Assembly: GCA_025350105.1 (NCBI GenBank)
Contig: JANXYJ010000124.1
Location: forward strand, 1 to 64,000
Reading direction: 5' to 3'
From: Terriglobia bacterium
GTDB lineage: Bacteria; Acidobacteriota; Terriglobia; Bryobacterales; Bryobacteraceae
Length of the DNA: 64,000 nt
Below are positions 35,270 to 44,337 of the stretch, one piece after another (within the stretch, counting starts at the first letter, position 1; every line of letters starts with the position of its first letter). The notes beneath the pieces were generated by a model. It was not told the DNA's origin. It did no database searches and saw only the letters and a list, made by a program, of their open reading frames with translations. The translations under genes were made by a program, and so were the position numbers.

Positions 35270-36538
35270 ATGCAAATTGAGTTCGCGTTTGGCAAACAGG
35301 GCGTTTCGATTGACCTGCCCGAAGGCCGCGACTATCGCGTATTGAAATCCATTTCCGCGCCACCGCTGGCGAATCCGGTCACAGCGATTGAGACAGCGCT
35401 GGATCAACCGGCTTCAGGCCCATCCATCACCGAGCTTGCCAAAGGCAAACGCACCGCTGCCATTTCGGTTTGCGATATCACGCGGCCGGCGCCCAATCCG
35501 ATAGTCCTGCCGCCGCTCTTGAAGCGCCTGGAAGCGGCGGGCATTCCCCGCGAAGGCATTCGCATCATGATCGCCACCGGTTTGCATCGCGGCGCCACAG
35601 ACGACGAGATTAAACAGATTGTCGGTGAACAAATCGCCGGAAGTTATGCTGTATTCAACCACGATGCGCGCAATCGCGATCAACATCGTCACCTGGGAAC
35701 TACGAAATCGGGAACGCCGGTGTGGATTGACGAGCGTTTTCTTAGCGCCGATCTGCATTTGAGCCTGGGTTTCATTGAGCCACATTTGATGCTTGGTTTT
35801 TCGGGCGGCCGCAAACTTGTCGCACCTGGATTAGCTGCACAGGAGACCATCAAGGAGATTCACAGTTCGCGGTTCATGCGCGATCCGCGTGCGACCGAAG
35901 GCTCCATTGACGATAATCCGTTGCATGCGGAGCTGCTGGAAATCGCGACGATGGCGCGGCACGATTTTCTGATCGACGTTTCTCTCACACCTGACCGGCG
36001 CATTGCGCAGGTTTTTGCCGGTGAGCCCAAAGCCGCGCATCGCAAGGGTTATGAATGGGTGCGCGCTTCGCTGATGCAAACGCTCGACTACGGCATGGAT
36101 GCGGTGATCACCACCGGCGGCGGTTATCCGCTGGATATGACGTATTATCAGTGCATCAAAGGCATCACGGCAGCCGCGCACATGGTGAAGCCCGGCGGGA
36201 AAATTCTGCTACTCGGCGAATGCCAGGAAGGCGTGGGCGCGCCGGAGTTCAGCAAGATGGTGGCCGAATATTCCACGGATGATGCTTTCATGCGGGCGAT
36301 TGAAGGCGTGCCGGTAACCGTCGATCAATGGCAACTGGAAAAGCTGGCGTTGGCAACCGCGAAAGCAGAAGTGGGCTTTTGCCTGCCGGGCATCGCGAAA
36401 GAATACAGCCGCAACTTTTGGGGCCCAGTGTATGACCAGCCGCGCACGGCGGTGAGCGCATTTCTGGAAAGCCTGCCGGCGAATGCCCGGATTGCAGTGG
36501 TGCCAGAAGGACCGTACGTGCTGGCGCAAACCCGCTAA
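35270..36538 (+). CDS. larA: Nickel-dependent lactate racemase LarA-like protein
   Basis: A 422-residue protein of the LarA/DUF2088 family: VCDITRPAPNP, IATGLHRGATDDEI, FIEPHLMLGFSGGRKLVAPGLA and TTGGGYPLDMTYYQ are family signatures. In Lactobacillus plantarum LarA the Lys of SGGRK carries the nickel-pincer cofactor, and that residue is conserved here. The family racemises or epimerises 2-hydroxyacids. The maturation genes larB, larC and larE are not in this window, so the cofactor must come from elsewhere. The gene converges on the Gfo/Idh/MocA gene with a 4-base overlap. Confidence 0.9.
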   Translation: MQIEFAFGKQGVSIDLPEGRDYRVLKSISAPPLANPVTAIETALDQPASGPSITELAKGKRTAAISVCDITRPAPNPIVLPPLLKRLEAAGIPREGIRIMIATGLHRGATDDEIKQIVGEQIAGSYAVFNHDARNRDQHRHLGTTKSGTPVWIDERFLSADLHLSLGFIEPHLMLGFSGGRKLVAPGLAAQETIKEIHSSRFMRDPRATEGSIDDNPLHAELLEIATMARHDFLIDVSLTPDRRIAQVFAGEPKAAHRKGYEWVRASLMQTLDYGMDAVITTGGGYPLDMTYYQCIKGITAAAHMVKPGGKILLLGECQEGVGAPEFSKMVAEYSTDDAFMRAIEGVPVTVDQWQLEKLALATAKAEVGFCLPGIAKEYSRNFWGPVYDQPRTAVSAFLESLPANARIAVVPEGPYVLAQTR

Positions 36539-37560
36539 AGCGTAACTGTTCGCCGTTCCGCTGCACTGGTCCGCGCTGCTTCGATGATCCTCAGCACATC
36601 CCGCGACCCGCGTGGGTCTACACTTGCAGCCGCGCCGCTGCGCAGCGCCTCCGCTAAACCACGATAAAACATTTCGTAGCAGCCGCGTTCGGTTGGAATT
36701 TGTTGGCGAGTACCGTCCGCGGCGACCAATTCGCCGTAATTTTCAGGTACGTCCGCACCCCAGCGGGCATCTCCCGGACGTATACCGGCCTTCAATGCAT
36801 CCTCCTGGCCGTCCATGCCATTTTTGCGAAAGCTTCCGGCATCGCCATGAACGATGTAACGATAGCCGGGTCCGGCGGCTAAGGTGGTGCAATGCAACAC
36901 AGCACGGCGGGTGCCGTAGTCCAGCACAAGATGAAAATAGTCTTCCACCTTCGCTTCGGCGCGCTGCGCGACGATGTCCGCCGTCACCGCGTTCGGCATG
37001 CCGAACAGTTGCAGCGCCTGATCGATCAGATGCGAGCCCAAATCAAACAGCACACCGGCGCCCGGGCCCACTTCTTCGCGCCAGCCTGCTTTGATGCGGG
37101 GACGAAAGCGGTCGAAGTGAGCTTCAAAATAAGATACGTTGCCCAGCGCGTCTTCACGGATGCAGCGTTTGATCGTGAGAAAATCTCCGTCCCAGCGGCG
37201 GTTTTGAAACACGGTGAGGAGGCGGCCCTGCTTTTCGGCCAACGTAATCAGTTCATCGGCTTCCACACTGGTTGTGGCGATAGGCTTGTCAACAACCACG
37301 TGCTTGCCCGCCAGCAGCGCGGCTCTGGCCCATGCAAAATGCGAAGCGGTGGGGGAGGCGACGACGACAACGTCGATGGATGAATCCGCCAGCAGTTGGT
37401 TTGCGTTGGCCAGTACCCGCACGCCCGGTACATCACGCGCAACTTCGTCCAAGCGGCTGGTGACAATGGCTGCTAGTTTCAGTTCGGGGACGCTGCCGAT
37501 GAGCGGTGCGTGGAAAACCTTGCCAGCCAGGCCATAGCCAATAAGGCCAACACGAATCAC
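36535..37560 (-). CDS. Gfo/Idh/MocA family oxidoreductase
   Basis: A 341-residue NAD(P)-dependent dehydrogenase. The Rossmann start VGLIGYGLAGKVFHAPL is typical of the YdgJ-like branch. VVVVASPTASHF and GKHVVVDKPIATT (the EKP motif, here DKP) follow, then the substrate domain with GVLFDLGSHLIDQAL. The substrate is likely a sugar or inositol-like polyol. Start GTG 37560 overlaps the stop of the upstream DUF6152 gene by one base, so it is probably the last gene of that minus-strand unit. Confidence 0.88.
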   Translation of the reverse strand: MIRVGLIGYGLAGKVFHAPLIGSVPELKLAAIVTSRLDEVARDVPGVRVLANANQLLADSSIDVVVVASPTASHFAWARAALLAGKHVVVDKPIATTSVEADELITLAEKQGRLLTVFQNRRWDGDFLTIKRCIREDALGNVSYFEAHFDRFRPRIKAGWREEVGPGAGVLFDLGSHLIDQALQLFGMPNAVTADIVAQRAEAKVEDYFHLVLDYGTRRAVLHCTTLAAGPGYRYIVHGDAGSFRKNGMDGQEDALKAGIRPGDARWGADVPENYGELVAADGTRQQIPTERGCYEMFYRGLAEALRSGAAASVDPRGSRDVLRIIEAARTSAAERRTVTL

Positions 37561-37961
37561 TACTTCTTGCCCGCTTCGCCTTCTGCGCCAGGTGCGGAGC
37601 CGCCCAGGAACAAACGTTTGCCATCGGCGAACGTCAGGTCCTTGCCCACGCCTCGGTTCGAGCCATCTTTGGCTTGATAGCCATCGACGATGATCACTGT
37701 GCCCGGTGGCAGCGAGTCTTTGGTGAAACCCAGGCGCAACAGCGAGTTCGGGCTGCCGCCTTCAATCATCCAGGAAGTCACCTTGCCGTCGGCGTCCTTC
37801 ACATCCAAATAGATCCAGGAGTGCGGATTGATCAGAGCCCACTTCACCACCGTGCCCTGTAATTTGATGGTGCGCTTTTCGTCGAACTCCGCCGCGAAGG
37901 CATGATGCGCCCGCGCAGGCAGCGAAGCTAAAAGCAACGCGGCAATAAAAGCGCGAATCAT
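37560..37961 (-). CDS. DUF6152 family secreted protein (first copy)
   Basis: A 133-residue protein with a signal peptide (MIRAFIAALLLASLPARA) cleaved before HHAFAAEFDEKR. It matches DUF6152: the mature HH start, the KLQGTVVKWALINPHSWIYLDV block, and LTFADGKRLFLG at the end. It probably forms a small beta-barrel. Family function is unknown. Its start overlaps the stop of the upstream GHWEGDTLVV gene by four bases, and the same two families are paired again at 49.5-50.8 kb. Confidence 0.83.
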   Translation of the reverse strand: MIRAFIAALLLASLPARAHHAFAAEFDEKRTIKLQGTVVKWALINPHSWIYLDVKDADGKVTSWMIEGGSPNSLLRLGFTKDSLPPGTVIIVDGYQAKDGSNRGVGKDLTFADGKRLFLGGSAPGAEGEAGKK

Positions 37962-38920
37962 CGCTGCTTTTTCTCCTCTGCCCGTGCGCCGCTCAAAATG
38001 TTGGGCATGCCCAGGTTGCCTTCGTGGCAAGCGTACTCGAAGATGCGGTCCGTCGTCCGCAGCATGGGAACCTCGCCCGACCAAGGTTTGGCCCAGGCCG
38101 TAGCATCTTCAACCGTGAATTGATACAGGATGGTGTCGGCGTCTACGCGGGTAAAGCGTTCGGTTACGTGCAAGTTTTCACTGGAACCGCGAAAGGCGGT
38201 CTTGCCGGTGAAATTCGTGGTATCCACCACCAGCGTGTCGCCCTCCCAATGCCCGCGCGAATCGCCGAACCATTGTTTAATCCCAGCCGACAGATGAACC
38301 TGCTTGCCAGTGGGAATCACGCGTGCGTCGTGAATCATTTCCTGCATAATGACCACGTTATCCGCGTTTTGAAAAATTTGCAGATTGGCGTTGTAGCCCA
38401 CCGGCAACATCGGCGGCCCTTCGCTGCCCCAAAGAATGCAGCGTTCCGAGAGGCTGCGATTTTCCGCTCCATCGAACAAATGCTCGCGATTATAGGCCGT
38501 GCGCGCGGCCACTTTCTTGGCCTGTTCCGGCAACAACGGCGGTACCCGGCCTGCGGGTCCCACGATGATGGAAGTGCGCAAATTCTTGGCCAACTTGAAC
38601 TGACTGCTGTCCAGACCAAATTGACTTAGGTCGTAATGCGCCTCAACCGTTGGCGCCCGGTCGGGTGCCCGCGTGCCACCGGGCCGCGCCTTCAGCTCCG
38701 CCAACTCGGTTTCAGTGTAGAATTCCTTGGCGCCTAATTCCTTGTTGCGTTCCAGCGGAGTGAGCGACGCGTTCGACCACACGCCCTGTAAATCAGGATG
38801 GCCATCCGGCGTTCTGGGAACAGTCCACACCGCTTTTGTTTTGGTATCGGGCACAGGCTTGCCGAGTTGCCCAAACAAGAGCGCCGGCACCGTCAGTACC
38901 ACCAAATTCCGCAGCAACAT
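37958..38920 (-). CDS. Secreted GHWEGDTLVV-family protein (copy 1)
   Basis: A 320-residue protein with a signal peptide (MLLRNLVVLTVPALLFGQ). Mature features are RTPDGHPDLQGVWSN near the start and RGHWEGDTLVVDTTNFTG with LHVTERFTRVD later. These define a large uncharacterised family that is abundant in Acidobacteria. ATG 38920 is preceded by GGGGGGAAA. It overlaps the DUF6152 gene and follows another member of its own family by 11 bases. No catalytic motif is obvious; a secreted binding or enzyme role cannot be chosen from sequence. Confidence 0.8.
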   Translation of the reverse strand: MLLRNLVVLTVPALLFGQLGKPVPDTKTKAVWTVPRTPDGHPDLQGVWSNASLTPLERNKELGAKEFYTETELAELKARPGGTRAPDRAPTVEAHYDLSQFGLDSSQFKLAKNLRTSIIVGPAGRVPPLLPEQAKKVAARTAYNREHLFDGAENRSLSERCILWGSEGPPMLPVGYNANLQIFQNADNVVIMQEMIHDARVIPTGKQVHLSAGIKQWFGDSRGHWEGDTLVVDTTNFTGKTAFRGSSENLHVTERFTRVDADTILYQFTVEDATAWAKPWSGEVPMLRTTDRIFEYACHEGNLGMPNILSGARAEEKKQR

Positions 38921-38931
38921 GTGTTTCCCCC

Positions 38932-39723
38932 CTACTTGGCCGGTTGCTTCCGGTACTGCCCGTAGAGCAACTCTTCCACGAATTCCACGCACTTGAACTC
39001 CATCAACTGGACGTTCTTTTCCTGCCGCTTATAGATGGGCATGCTGATTTTCCAGGGCCGCGTGAAGACGTTCGGGTCTTCAATGGTCGCCTCGTAATTC
39101 ATGACGTCGGGGCTGCGCAAGGTGTAGCGTTCCACCACATGCAACGCGTCGCTATGAAAATCCCCGGCGCGGTCCAGCCAGCTTTGGTCGTTGAAGCTCT
39201 TGGCGTCCACCACCAGCGTGTCCCCTTCCCAATGCCCGACGGATTGCCCCATCCAGCTGTCCACGGGGCTGGGTCCGGGGTCCTTCATATAGATGGTCCG
39301 CGTGGCGCTGGCGTATTCGTACACAATTAAAATATATTCCGGCGTCTGGACAATTTGGAACGGGAATGGCATGTAAGTGGCGCGCGGAACTCCCGGCAGA
39401 TAACACTTCACTTCCGGGTCCAGCTTCAGGCGGTTGGCAAAGTTCGCTTTCTTCGTCGCTAAAGCTTCGGGTTTGTACGGAATCTCCTCGCCTTCCACCA
39501 CCCCTTGGCCCGCCGGCATGGCCCCAATTGCACCCAGCGGAATCATCGGCCCAGCCGCGGCAGCGTGACCCTGCAGATCCCAATTCGCCGTGGTCAGAGT
39601 CTGCCAGATGCCATTCAGATTCGGTTTGCCGTCAGCGGTGCGTGACGGCTTAAACGCGGTTTGGGCCGTAGCGGGGATGAGGGCGATCGCGAGGAGGAGC
39701 GCGCAGAAGGTTGGCTTATTCAT
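38932..39723 (-). CDS. Secreted GHWEGDTLVV-family protein (copy 2)
   Basis: A 263-residue paralogue of the next gene: signal peptide MNKPTFCALLLAIALIPATAQ, then RTADGKPNLNGIWQTL, LPGVPRATYMPFPFQIVQTPE, and VGHWEGDTLVVDAKSFND with LHVVERYTLRS. The two copies share the same three blocks but little else, so they are old paralogues rather than a recent duplication. It leads the minus-strand set 39723-36535. Confidence 0.8.
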   Translation of the reverse strand: MNKPTFCALLLAIALIPATAQTAFKPSRTADGKPNLNGIWQTLTTANWDLQGHAAAAGPMIPLGAIGAMPAGQGVVEGEEIPYKPEALATKKANFANRLKLDPEVKCYLPGVPRATYMPFPFQIVQTPEYILIVYEYASATRTIYMKDPGPSPVDSWMGQSVGHWEGDTLVVDAKSFNDQSWLDRAGDFHSDALHVVERYTLRSPDVMNYEATIEDPNVFTRPWKISMPIYKRQEKNVQLMEFKCVEFVEELLYGQYRKQPAK

Positions 39724-39773
39724 GACGTGAATCCGCCCGCTATGCTATCGACTGCGGCGCGTCTGTGTCAAGC

Positions 39774-39805
39774 AAGTGCTGTCAGGCTGAAGTGCTGTCA
39801 GGCTG
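39774..39805. repeat. Two exact copies of a 16-bp direct repeat
   Basis: AAGTGCTGTCAGGCTG is repeated head to tail (39774-39789 and 39790-39805) in the spacer between a GHWEGDTLVV gene and the PQQ dehydrogenase gene. The second copy includes the stop codon of the ORF6N-like remnant on the minus strand. Confidence 0.93.
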
Positions 39806-39953
39806 AGGTAGGCCGGGTAAGCGCGCTATTCGTGGGTCCTGCAAATCCGATGTGGCGTTTGGGTTTCGGCTCAGGTTCTAACCATTGCCGGATGGCCCTG
39901 AAGACCACCGCGAAGGGTTGATTGTATTTCTGTTCCAACGCATCTTGCTGACC
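39798..39953 (-). pseudogene. ORF6N-domain protein, C-terminal remnant
   Basis: On the minus strand, immediately after the stop of the PQQ dehydrogenase and in the same frame, the sequence reads ALEQKYNQPFAVVFRAIRQW and then LEPEPKPKRHIGF, ending at TGA 39798-39800. This matches the C-terminal signature of ORF6N proteins, an LExKYDxQFxVVFxAIRxLM-type helix followed by PIGF. The DNA-binding ORF6N/KilA-N domain itself is absent. It is a fragment left by a deletion or a recombination event. Confidence 0.55.
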
Positions 39954-41780
39954 CTATTTGCCATCCACCGAAAACGCCAGCAACACATTGCCCGGCATGC
40001 CGCCCGCCGCCGAATAGCCGGAATTTACGTACAGCAAACCACCGCCAACGATGGGCCCGGCACCATCCAGGGACCCGCCATGGGCGGTGACGCCGTTCAC
40101 CGTTGCGTGATCGGCAGCCGTGTCCACGTCCCAAATGATTTTTCCGTCCGCTGCCGCATAGGCGCGCAGGTGCCCATCGATGGAACCCGAAAACGCAACG
40201 CCCGGAATGGCCGTCACCGCAGCCGATTGCGCCGGACTGCAGCGCGGCTTATTGCCACACGGAACCGGCGGCGTAAACCAAACTTGCTTGCCATCCGCCA
40301 GCCGCAGCGCATACATACCGCCGCCGCGCTTGGGATCGGCGTCCGTGTTATTGGCGAACGGCAACATGATGCGCAAGATGTCGGAGTTGGCCACATACAC
40401 ATTGGTTCCATCTGAAGCCGAGCCCCACTGCACGCCGCCCATGGTTCCCCCAATGCCCACTCGGGTGGACCACACCAGTTCGCCGCCTTGATCGGGATCG
40501 AGCGCGTGCACCATGCCCGACTTCTGCCCCGCGACAATCAGCCGTTTACCGTTGGCCTGCGTCACCAGAATCGGCGATGCGCCGAAGTCGAAATCCGGCC
40601 CATTCACGCTGGGGCAATTGGTTTTGTCGGGCAGGCGGCACGCGGAAGTATAGGCGTCGTTGGCCGTCATCTGGCGCGACCACAAAATCTTTCCACTATC
40701 GGCGTCCATGGCGATGAAAGCGTCACTCATGTTCGATGTCGGCTCACTATAGTTGTCGCCCGTGGTGACGTAGACCGCGTTGCGCTTGGCGTCAATCGCC
40801 GGCGTGCTCCATATGGGCGCGCCGGAGGGCCCCCACAACTGCGTGCCGATTTTGTTTTTCTCGGTGGGCTCGGGTTCGCTGATGGTGTAGGTTTTCCAGA
40901 TTTGCTTGCCGGTGGCCGCTTCCAGCGCAACCAGCGATCCGCGAAACTTGCAGCATTCATACGTCGGCACGCCGCCGGTGGCTTCCTCGCCGGATTTCAC
41001 GGGCACATAAATGCGATTCTTGTAGAACACCAAACCGCCGGTGATTCCCGCAGACGGAAAATCGTCCACTTTCACTTTCCAGAGTTCCTTGCCCGTAGCC
41101 GCGTCGATGGCGTGCGCGAACGCCCGTCCATCGCCGAAAAACGCCACGTTGCGGCCTTGCACCTGAGCAATGGAAATCGCCGATCGCACACCCGTGCCCG
41201 CGTCGTAAACCCACCGCACGCAGCCTGTTTTGGCATCAAGCGATACCACTTTGCCATCGCCGCTGCCCACGAACAAACGTCCGCCCGCCAACACCGGCGC
41301 ACCCTGCCGGGTTAATTCACCAGGAAAGCCAAAGGCCCATTTCAATTTCAGACGAGGCACCTCGGCCGCTGAAAATCCCACTGCCGCGGCGTCCTGAAAA
41401 CGAGTGTTGGATGTATTCTGTCCCCAGCCCATCCATGTTGCAACACCTGCGGTGGTGAAGGTTCCAGGAGCATCCGCGCACATGGCCTTCGGCGACGCTA
41501 CGGCTTCCACAGGAGTAGCAAAAGACTTCGCCGTCAAGTATTCGGCAATCGCGCGGCGCTGCGGTTGATTGAAACGCACAGCCATGGAGACCATCGGCCC
41601 AGTCTCCATCGCGGCCAGCACGCCTTGCGGCGACATCTGCTTAAAATTCTCCCGCGACGGAGCACGGTCAAGTTGCCCCTCATGGCACTGCGCACAGCCT
41701 TGTGTGAAGAGCGTTTCGGCGTTGGGGGGTTGCGCGATCAGCCCCGCCGAACCAGCCAAGATCAACCACAACTGTTTCAT
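39954..41780 (-). CDS. Cytochrome c-PQQ-type dehydrogenase (quinoprotein beta-propeller)
   Basis: A 608-residue secreted protein: signal peptide MKQLWLILAGSAGLIA, an N-terminal cytochrome c domain with CAQCHEG (Cys29, Cys32, His33), then an eight-bladed PQQ propeller. The propeller has repeats of the form GRLFVGSGDGKVVSLDAKTG, IDAATGKELWK and AADGKIIWDV. A vicinal Cys pair is present in YECCKFRGS. The layout, with cytochrome before propeller, resembles polyvinyl-alcohol dehydrogenase-like quinoproteins. It oxidises an alcohol in the periplasm and passes electrons to the haem. Its start overlaps the hmgA stop by one base. Confidence 0.86.
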   Translation of the reverse strand: MKQLWLILAGSAGLIAQPPNAETLFTQGCAQCHEGQLDRAPSRENFKQMSPQGVLAAMETGPMVSMAVRFNQPQRRAIAEYLTAKSFATPVEAVASPKAMCADAPGTFTTAGVATWMGWGQNTSNTRFQDAAAVGFSAAEVPRLKLKWAFGFPGELTRQGAPVLAGGRLFVGSGDGKVVSLDAKTGCVRWVYDAGTGVRSAISIAQVQGRNVAFFGDGRAFAHAIDAATGKELWKVKVDDFPSAGITGGLVFYKNRIYVPVKSGEEATGGVPTYECCKFRGSLVALEAATGKQIWKTYTISEPEPTEKNKIGTQLWGPSGAPIWSTPAIDAKRNAVYVTTGDNYSEPTSNMSDAFIAMDADSGKILWSRQMTANDAYTSACRLPDKTNCPSVNGPDFDFGASPILVTQANGKRLIVAGQKSGMVHALDPDQGGELVWSTRVGIGGTMGGVQWGSASDGTNVYVANSDILRIMLPFANNTDADPKRGGGMYALRLADGKQVWFTPPVPCGNKPRCSPAQSAAVTAIPGVAFSGSIDGHLRAYAAADGKIIWDVDTAADHATVNGVTAHGGSLDGAGPIVGGGLLYVNSGYSAAGGMPGNVLLAFSVDGK

Positions 41781-43114
41781 TACTTATTCTCTCCTCCAAA
41801 CCGCTTCTGCAATCCCAACCAGTGCGTGTAGTAATCCGCTTCCAGCAAATCCGTCTCCGCAGCGAATTTGGTCAGACGGATCATCAACTGTGTTTCGAAC
41901 ATAAACGCCATGGTGTTGTCGATGTATTGCGGCTTCAGTTCCACCGTGCGGCCGCGCTCGTAGGCTTCGGTGTCAGGTCCGTGACCGATCATGGAATTGT
42001 GCAGGCTGGCGCTGCCAGGTACAAAGCCCTCGGCCTTGCCCACATATTCGCCGCGCACCAGTCCCATGAATTCGCTGGCGATGTTGCGATGAAACGGAGG
42101 CGGACGAAACGTATCATTCGCTACCGTCCAGCGGGGCGGAAAGATGGCGAAATCGATATTTGATGTCCCCGCAACATCTGCTGGCGAACCCAGAACGGCA
42201 TAGATTGACGGGTCCGGGTGATCGTAGGACACAGTGTTGTAGCAGTTGTATTTGAAGAGATCGTATTTATAAGGAGCCAGATTCCCGCGCCACGCAACGA
42301 CGTCCAGCGGCGAATGATCGATGCGCGCTTCAAACATCGCGCCGCCGAATTTAGTGACCAGGCGGAATTCGCCTTCGCGCTCGTCCTGCTGGGCCACCGG
42401 CGAAAGAAAATCGCGCGGGTATGCCAACCCGAAACTCCCCAGTGGGCCAAGCTCCGGCAAACGAAAGAACGCGCCGTAGTTTTCACAAATGTAGCCGCGG
42501 GCCCGGGCTTCCATCAGTTCCACGCGGAACTTCACGCCACGCGGAATCACGCAGATTTCCCCGCTCGAAACCTCCAGCACTCCCATCTCGGTGTGAAAAC
42601 GCAGCCCGCCCAATTGCGGGACAATCAACATTTCGCCATCGGAGTTGTAGAAGAAGCGGTCGGTCATCGACGTGTTGGCAGCGTAAAAATGAATGGCCGC
42701 GCCGGTTTGCAGTTCAGGGCTGCCGTTGCCGCCCAGCGTGATGATGCCAGCGATAAAGTCGGTGGGCGCGGAGGGTATAGACAAGGGCCGCCAGCGCAAC
42801 TGATTCGGCGTGGGCGGAACTTCGTTGAATGGTCCGCTGCGGATCATTCCATTTTCAATTTGCTGGAACGGTTCGTGCATCGCCGATGGGCGGATGCGGT
42901 AAAGCCACACCCAGCGATTTGCCGCGCGCGGCGCCGCAAACGCAGTGCCCGTCAATTGTTCGCCGTATAAACCCAGCAGGCCTTGTTGCGGGGAGTTTTG
43001 CGCGGGCAAGGCGCCGGCCAGCGCCTCCGTCGCAAACTCGTTGCCGAATCCAGATTGATAGACAAGCGTGGCCGTCCGTTTATCTTCGCCAACCGATTGA
43101 AGTACCGAAGCCAT
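41780..43114 (-). CDS. hmgA: Homogentisate 1,2-dioxygenase
   Basis: A 444-residue non-haem iron dioxygenase that opens the ring of homogentisate in phenylalanine/tyrosine breakdown. YQSGFGNEFATEAL at the start, RGVKFRVEL and the iron-binding set FHRN, SEFMGL and HNSMIGHGPD (His, Glu, His) are all conserved. Length matches the family. No fumarylacetoacetase, maleylacetoacetate isomerase or HPPD gene is seen nearby. It is translationally coupled to the quinoprotein dehydrogenase. Confidence 0.96.
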   Translation of the reverse strand: MASVLQSVGEDKRTATLVYQSGFGNEFATEALAGALPAQNSPQQGLLGLYGEQLTGTAFAAPRAANRWVWLYRIRPSAMHEPFQQIENGMIRSGPFNEVPPTPNQLRWRPLSIPSAPTDFIAGIITLGGNGSPELQTGAAIHFYAANTSMTDRFFYNSDGEMLIVPQLGGLRFHTEMGVLEVSSGEICVIPRGVKFRVELMEARARGYICENYGAFFRLPELGPLGSFGLAYPRDFLSPVAQQDEREGEFRLVTKFGGAMFEARIDHSPLDVVAWRGNLAPYKYDLFKYNCYNTVSYDHPDPSIYAVLGSPADVAGTSNIDFAIFPPRWTVANDTFRPPPFHRNIASEFMGLVRGEYVGKAEGFVPGSASLHNSMIGHGPDTEAYERGRTVELKPQYIDNTMAFMFETQLMIRLTKFAAETDLLEADYYTHWLGLQKRFGGENK

Positions 43115-43127
43115 GAAGGTAACCTCG

Positions 43128-44282
43128 CTATTTCAAGCGCACCGTTTGTACTTTAGTTTCCGTTTCGGATCCGGCCCACGCCACCCAGTTATCAGCGCCA
43201 TTATGCAGAATCTTCGGATAGCCCAACGCTCTGCGCGTGCCCTGCATCACTTCGGTCACCGCGCCTGCGCTGCCATTGGCGCTGACCGGCCGCACCAGAA
43301 TCTTATCGCCGCCCTGCGCTTGTTCAATCCAGGAGACCAGCGCACCGCCTTGCTCGTCGAGCGCAATCGACGTGTACCCGAACGCACGGCCGGTGCTCAC
43401 CACCACGGGTTTGCTGAACGTCACGCCGCCATCGGAGGAGAACACCACCTGCACGCGTGGGTTACCTTGCGATGCCGTAAACCAGGAAATGGCAACCTGG
43501 TTGCCCTTCGCCGCGGCCGCCGCCGCGTTGGTGGGGCAGGCATTCAATTTCCATTTATCGGGGTTGATGTTTTTCGCTTCGCTCCACTTGCCGCCTTCAA
43601 AACGAACCACGGAAATATCGCGGATGTCTTCCTTCGTATGATCGCGATAGGCCACCAGCAAGCCCTTGGCTGTGTTCACAATCGCGGTCGGGCAGCATTG
43701 GCAAACGTCGGTATCGATAGTCTCTTCTTTGATCACCGCCGCCTGGCTATTCACCACGGTGCGCTTCAGAGACACCGGCCCGTCTTCGCCCTTCAGCGCC
43801 TCCAGCCACATGACGCTGGCTTCTTTATTTCCGCTAGCCGCCATGGAGGCCAGTCCGTGCTGCACCATGCTTTTGTCTTTGTGCGCCATCACCGGCTTGC
43901 TCCACGTCACGCCATCCTTCGAGGCCGTCACATATAGAAATTCGGCGTCATCCGCGCCTTCCGGCATTTCCACCCAATGGGCCATCAGGGTTCCATCGCT
44001 CAACGCGACCATGCCGGGCAGTTCCGCCGGTTGGCGGAAAAATTCGCGGTGCGTGGCGATCACGCGCGGCTGCGACCATTGCGCGCCATTGCGCACAGCG
44101 TATTTCAGCGTGTAGGATCCGTCCTTCTCGGTTTCCACCCAACTCAGCAGCGGCTTGCCGTCATGAGTAACGGACCAGTTCGATTGAATGCTACCCACAT
44201 TCGACGGGTTCGCCACCGGCTCCACTTTGAAACTTTGACCATATGCGGACAAACCGCAAATCAAAAGCGCAAACGTCTTCAT
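43128..44282 (-). CDS. Secreted BNR/sialidase-like beta-propeller protein
   Basis: A 384-residue protein with a signal peptide (MKTFALLICGLSAYG) and repeats typical of BNR/Asp-box propellers: TASKDGVTWSKP and VFSSDGGVTFSKP. Catalytic sialidase residues are not evident. DTDVCQCCPTAIV contains a CxCC cluster and a further Cys lies in KLNACPTN, which could bind metal or form disulfides. ATG 44282 is preferred over a far upstream start because the signal peptide begins there. Thirteen bases separate it from hmgA. Confidence 0.78.
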   Translation of the reverse strand: MKTFALLICGLSAYGQSFKVEPVANPSNVGSIQSNWSVTHDGKPLLSWVETEKDGSYTLKYAVRNGAQWSQPRVIATHREFFRQPAELPGMVALSDGTLMAHWVEMPEGADDAEFLYVTASKDGVTWSKPVMAHKDKSMVQHGLASMAASGNKEASVMWLEALKGEDGPVSLKRTVVNSQAAVIKEETIDTDVCQCCPTAIVNTAKGLLVAYRDHTKEDIRDISVVRFEGGKWSEAKNINPDKWKLNACPTNAAAAAAKGNQVAISWFTASQGNPRVQVVFSSDGGVTFSKPVVVSTGRAFGYTSIALDEQGGALVSWIEQAQGGDKILVRPVSANGSAGAVTEVMQGTRRALGYPKILHNGADNWVAWAGSETETKVQTVRLK

Positions 44283-44337
44283 ATATGCTGGAATTTCTCC
44301 TGCTTCCGTTATCAGTCTACATTTTTCAAGACCAGTC

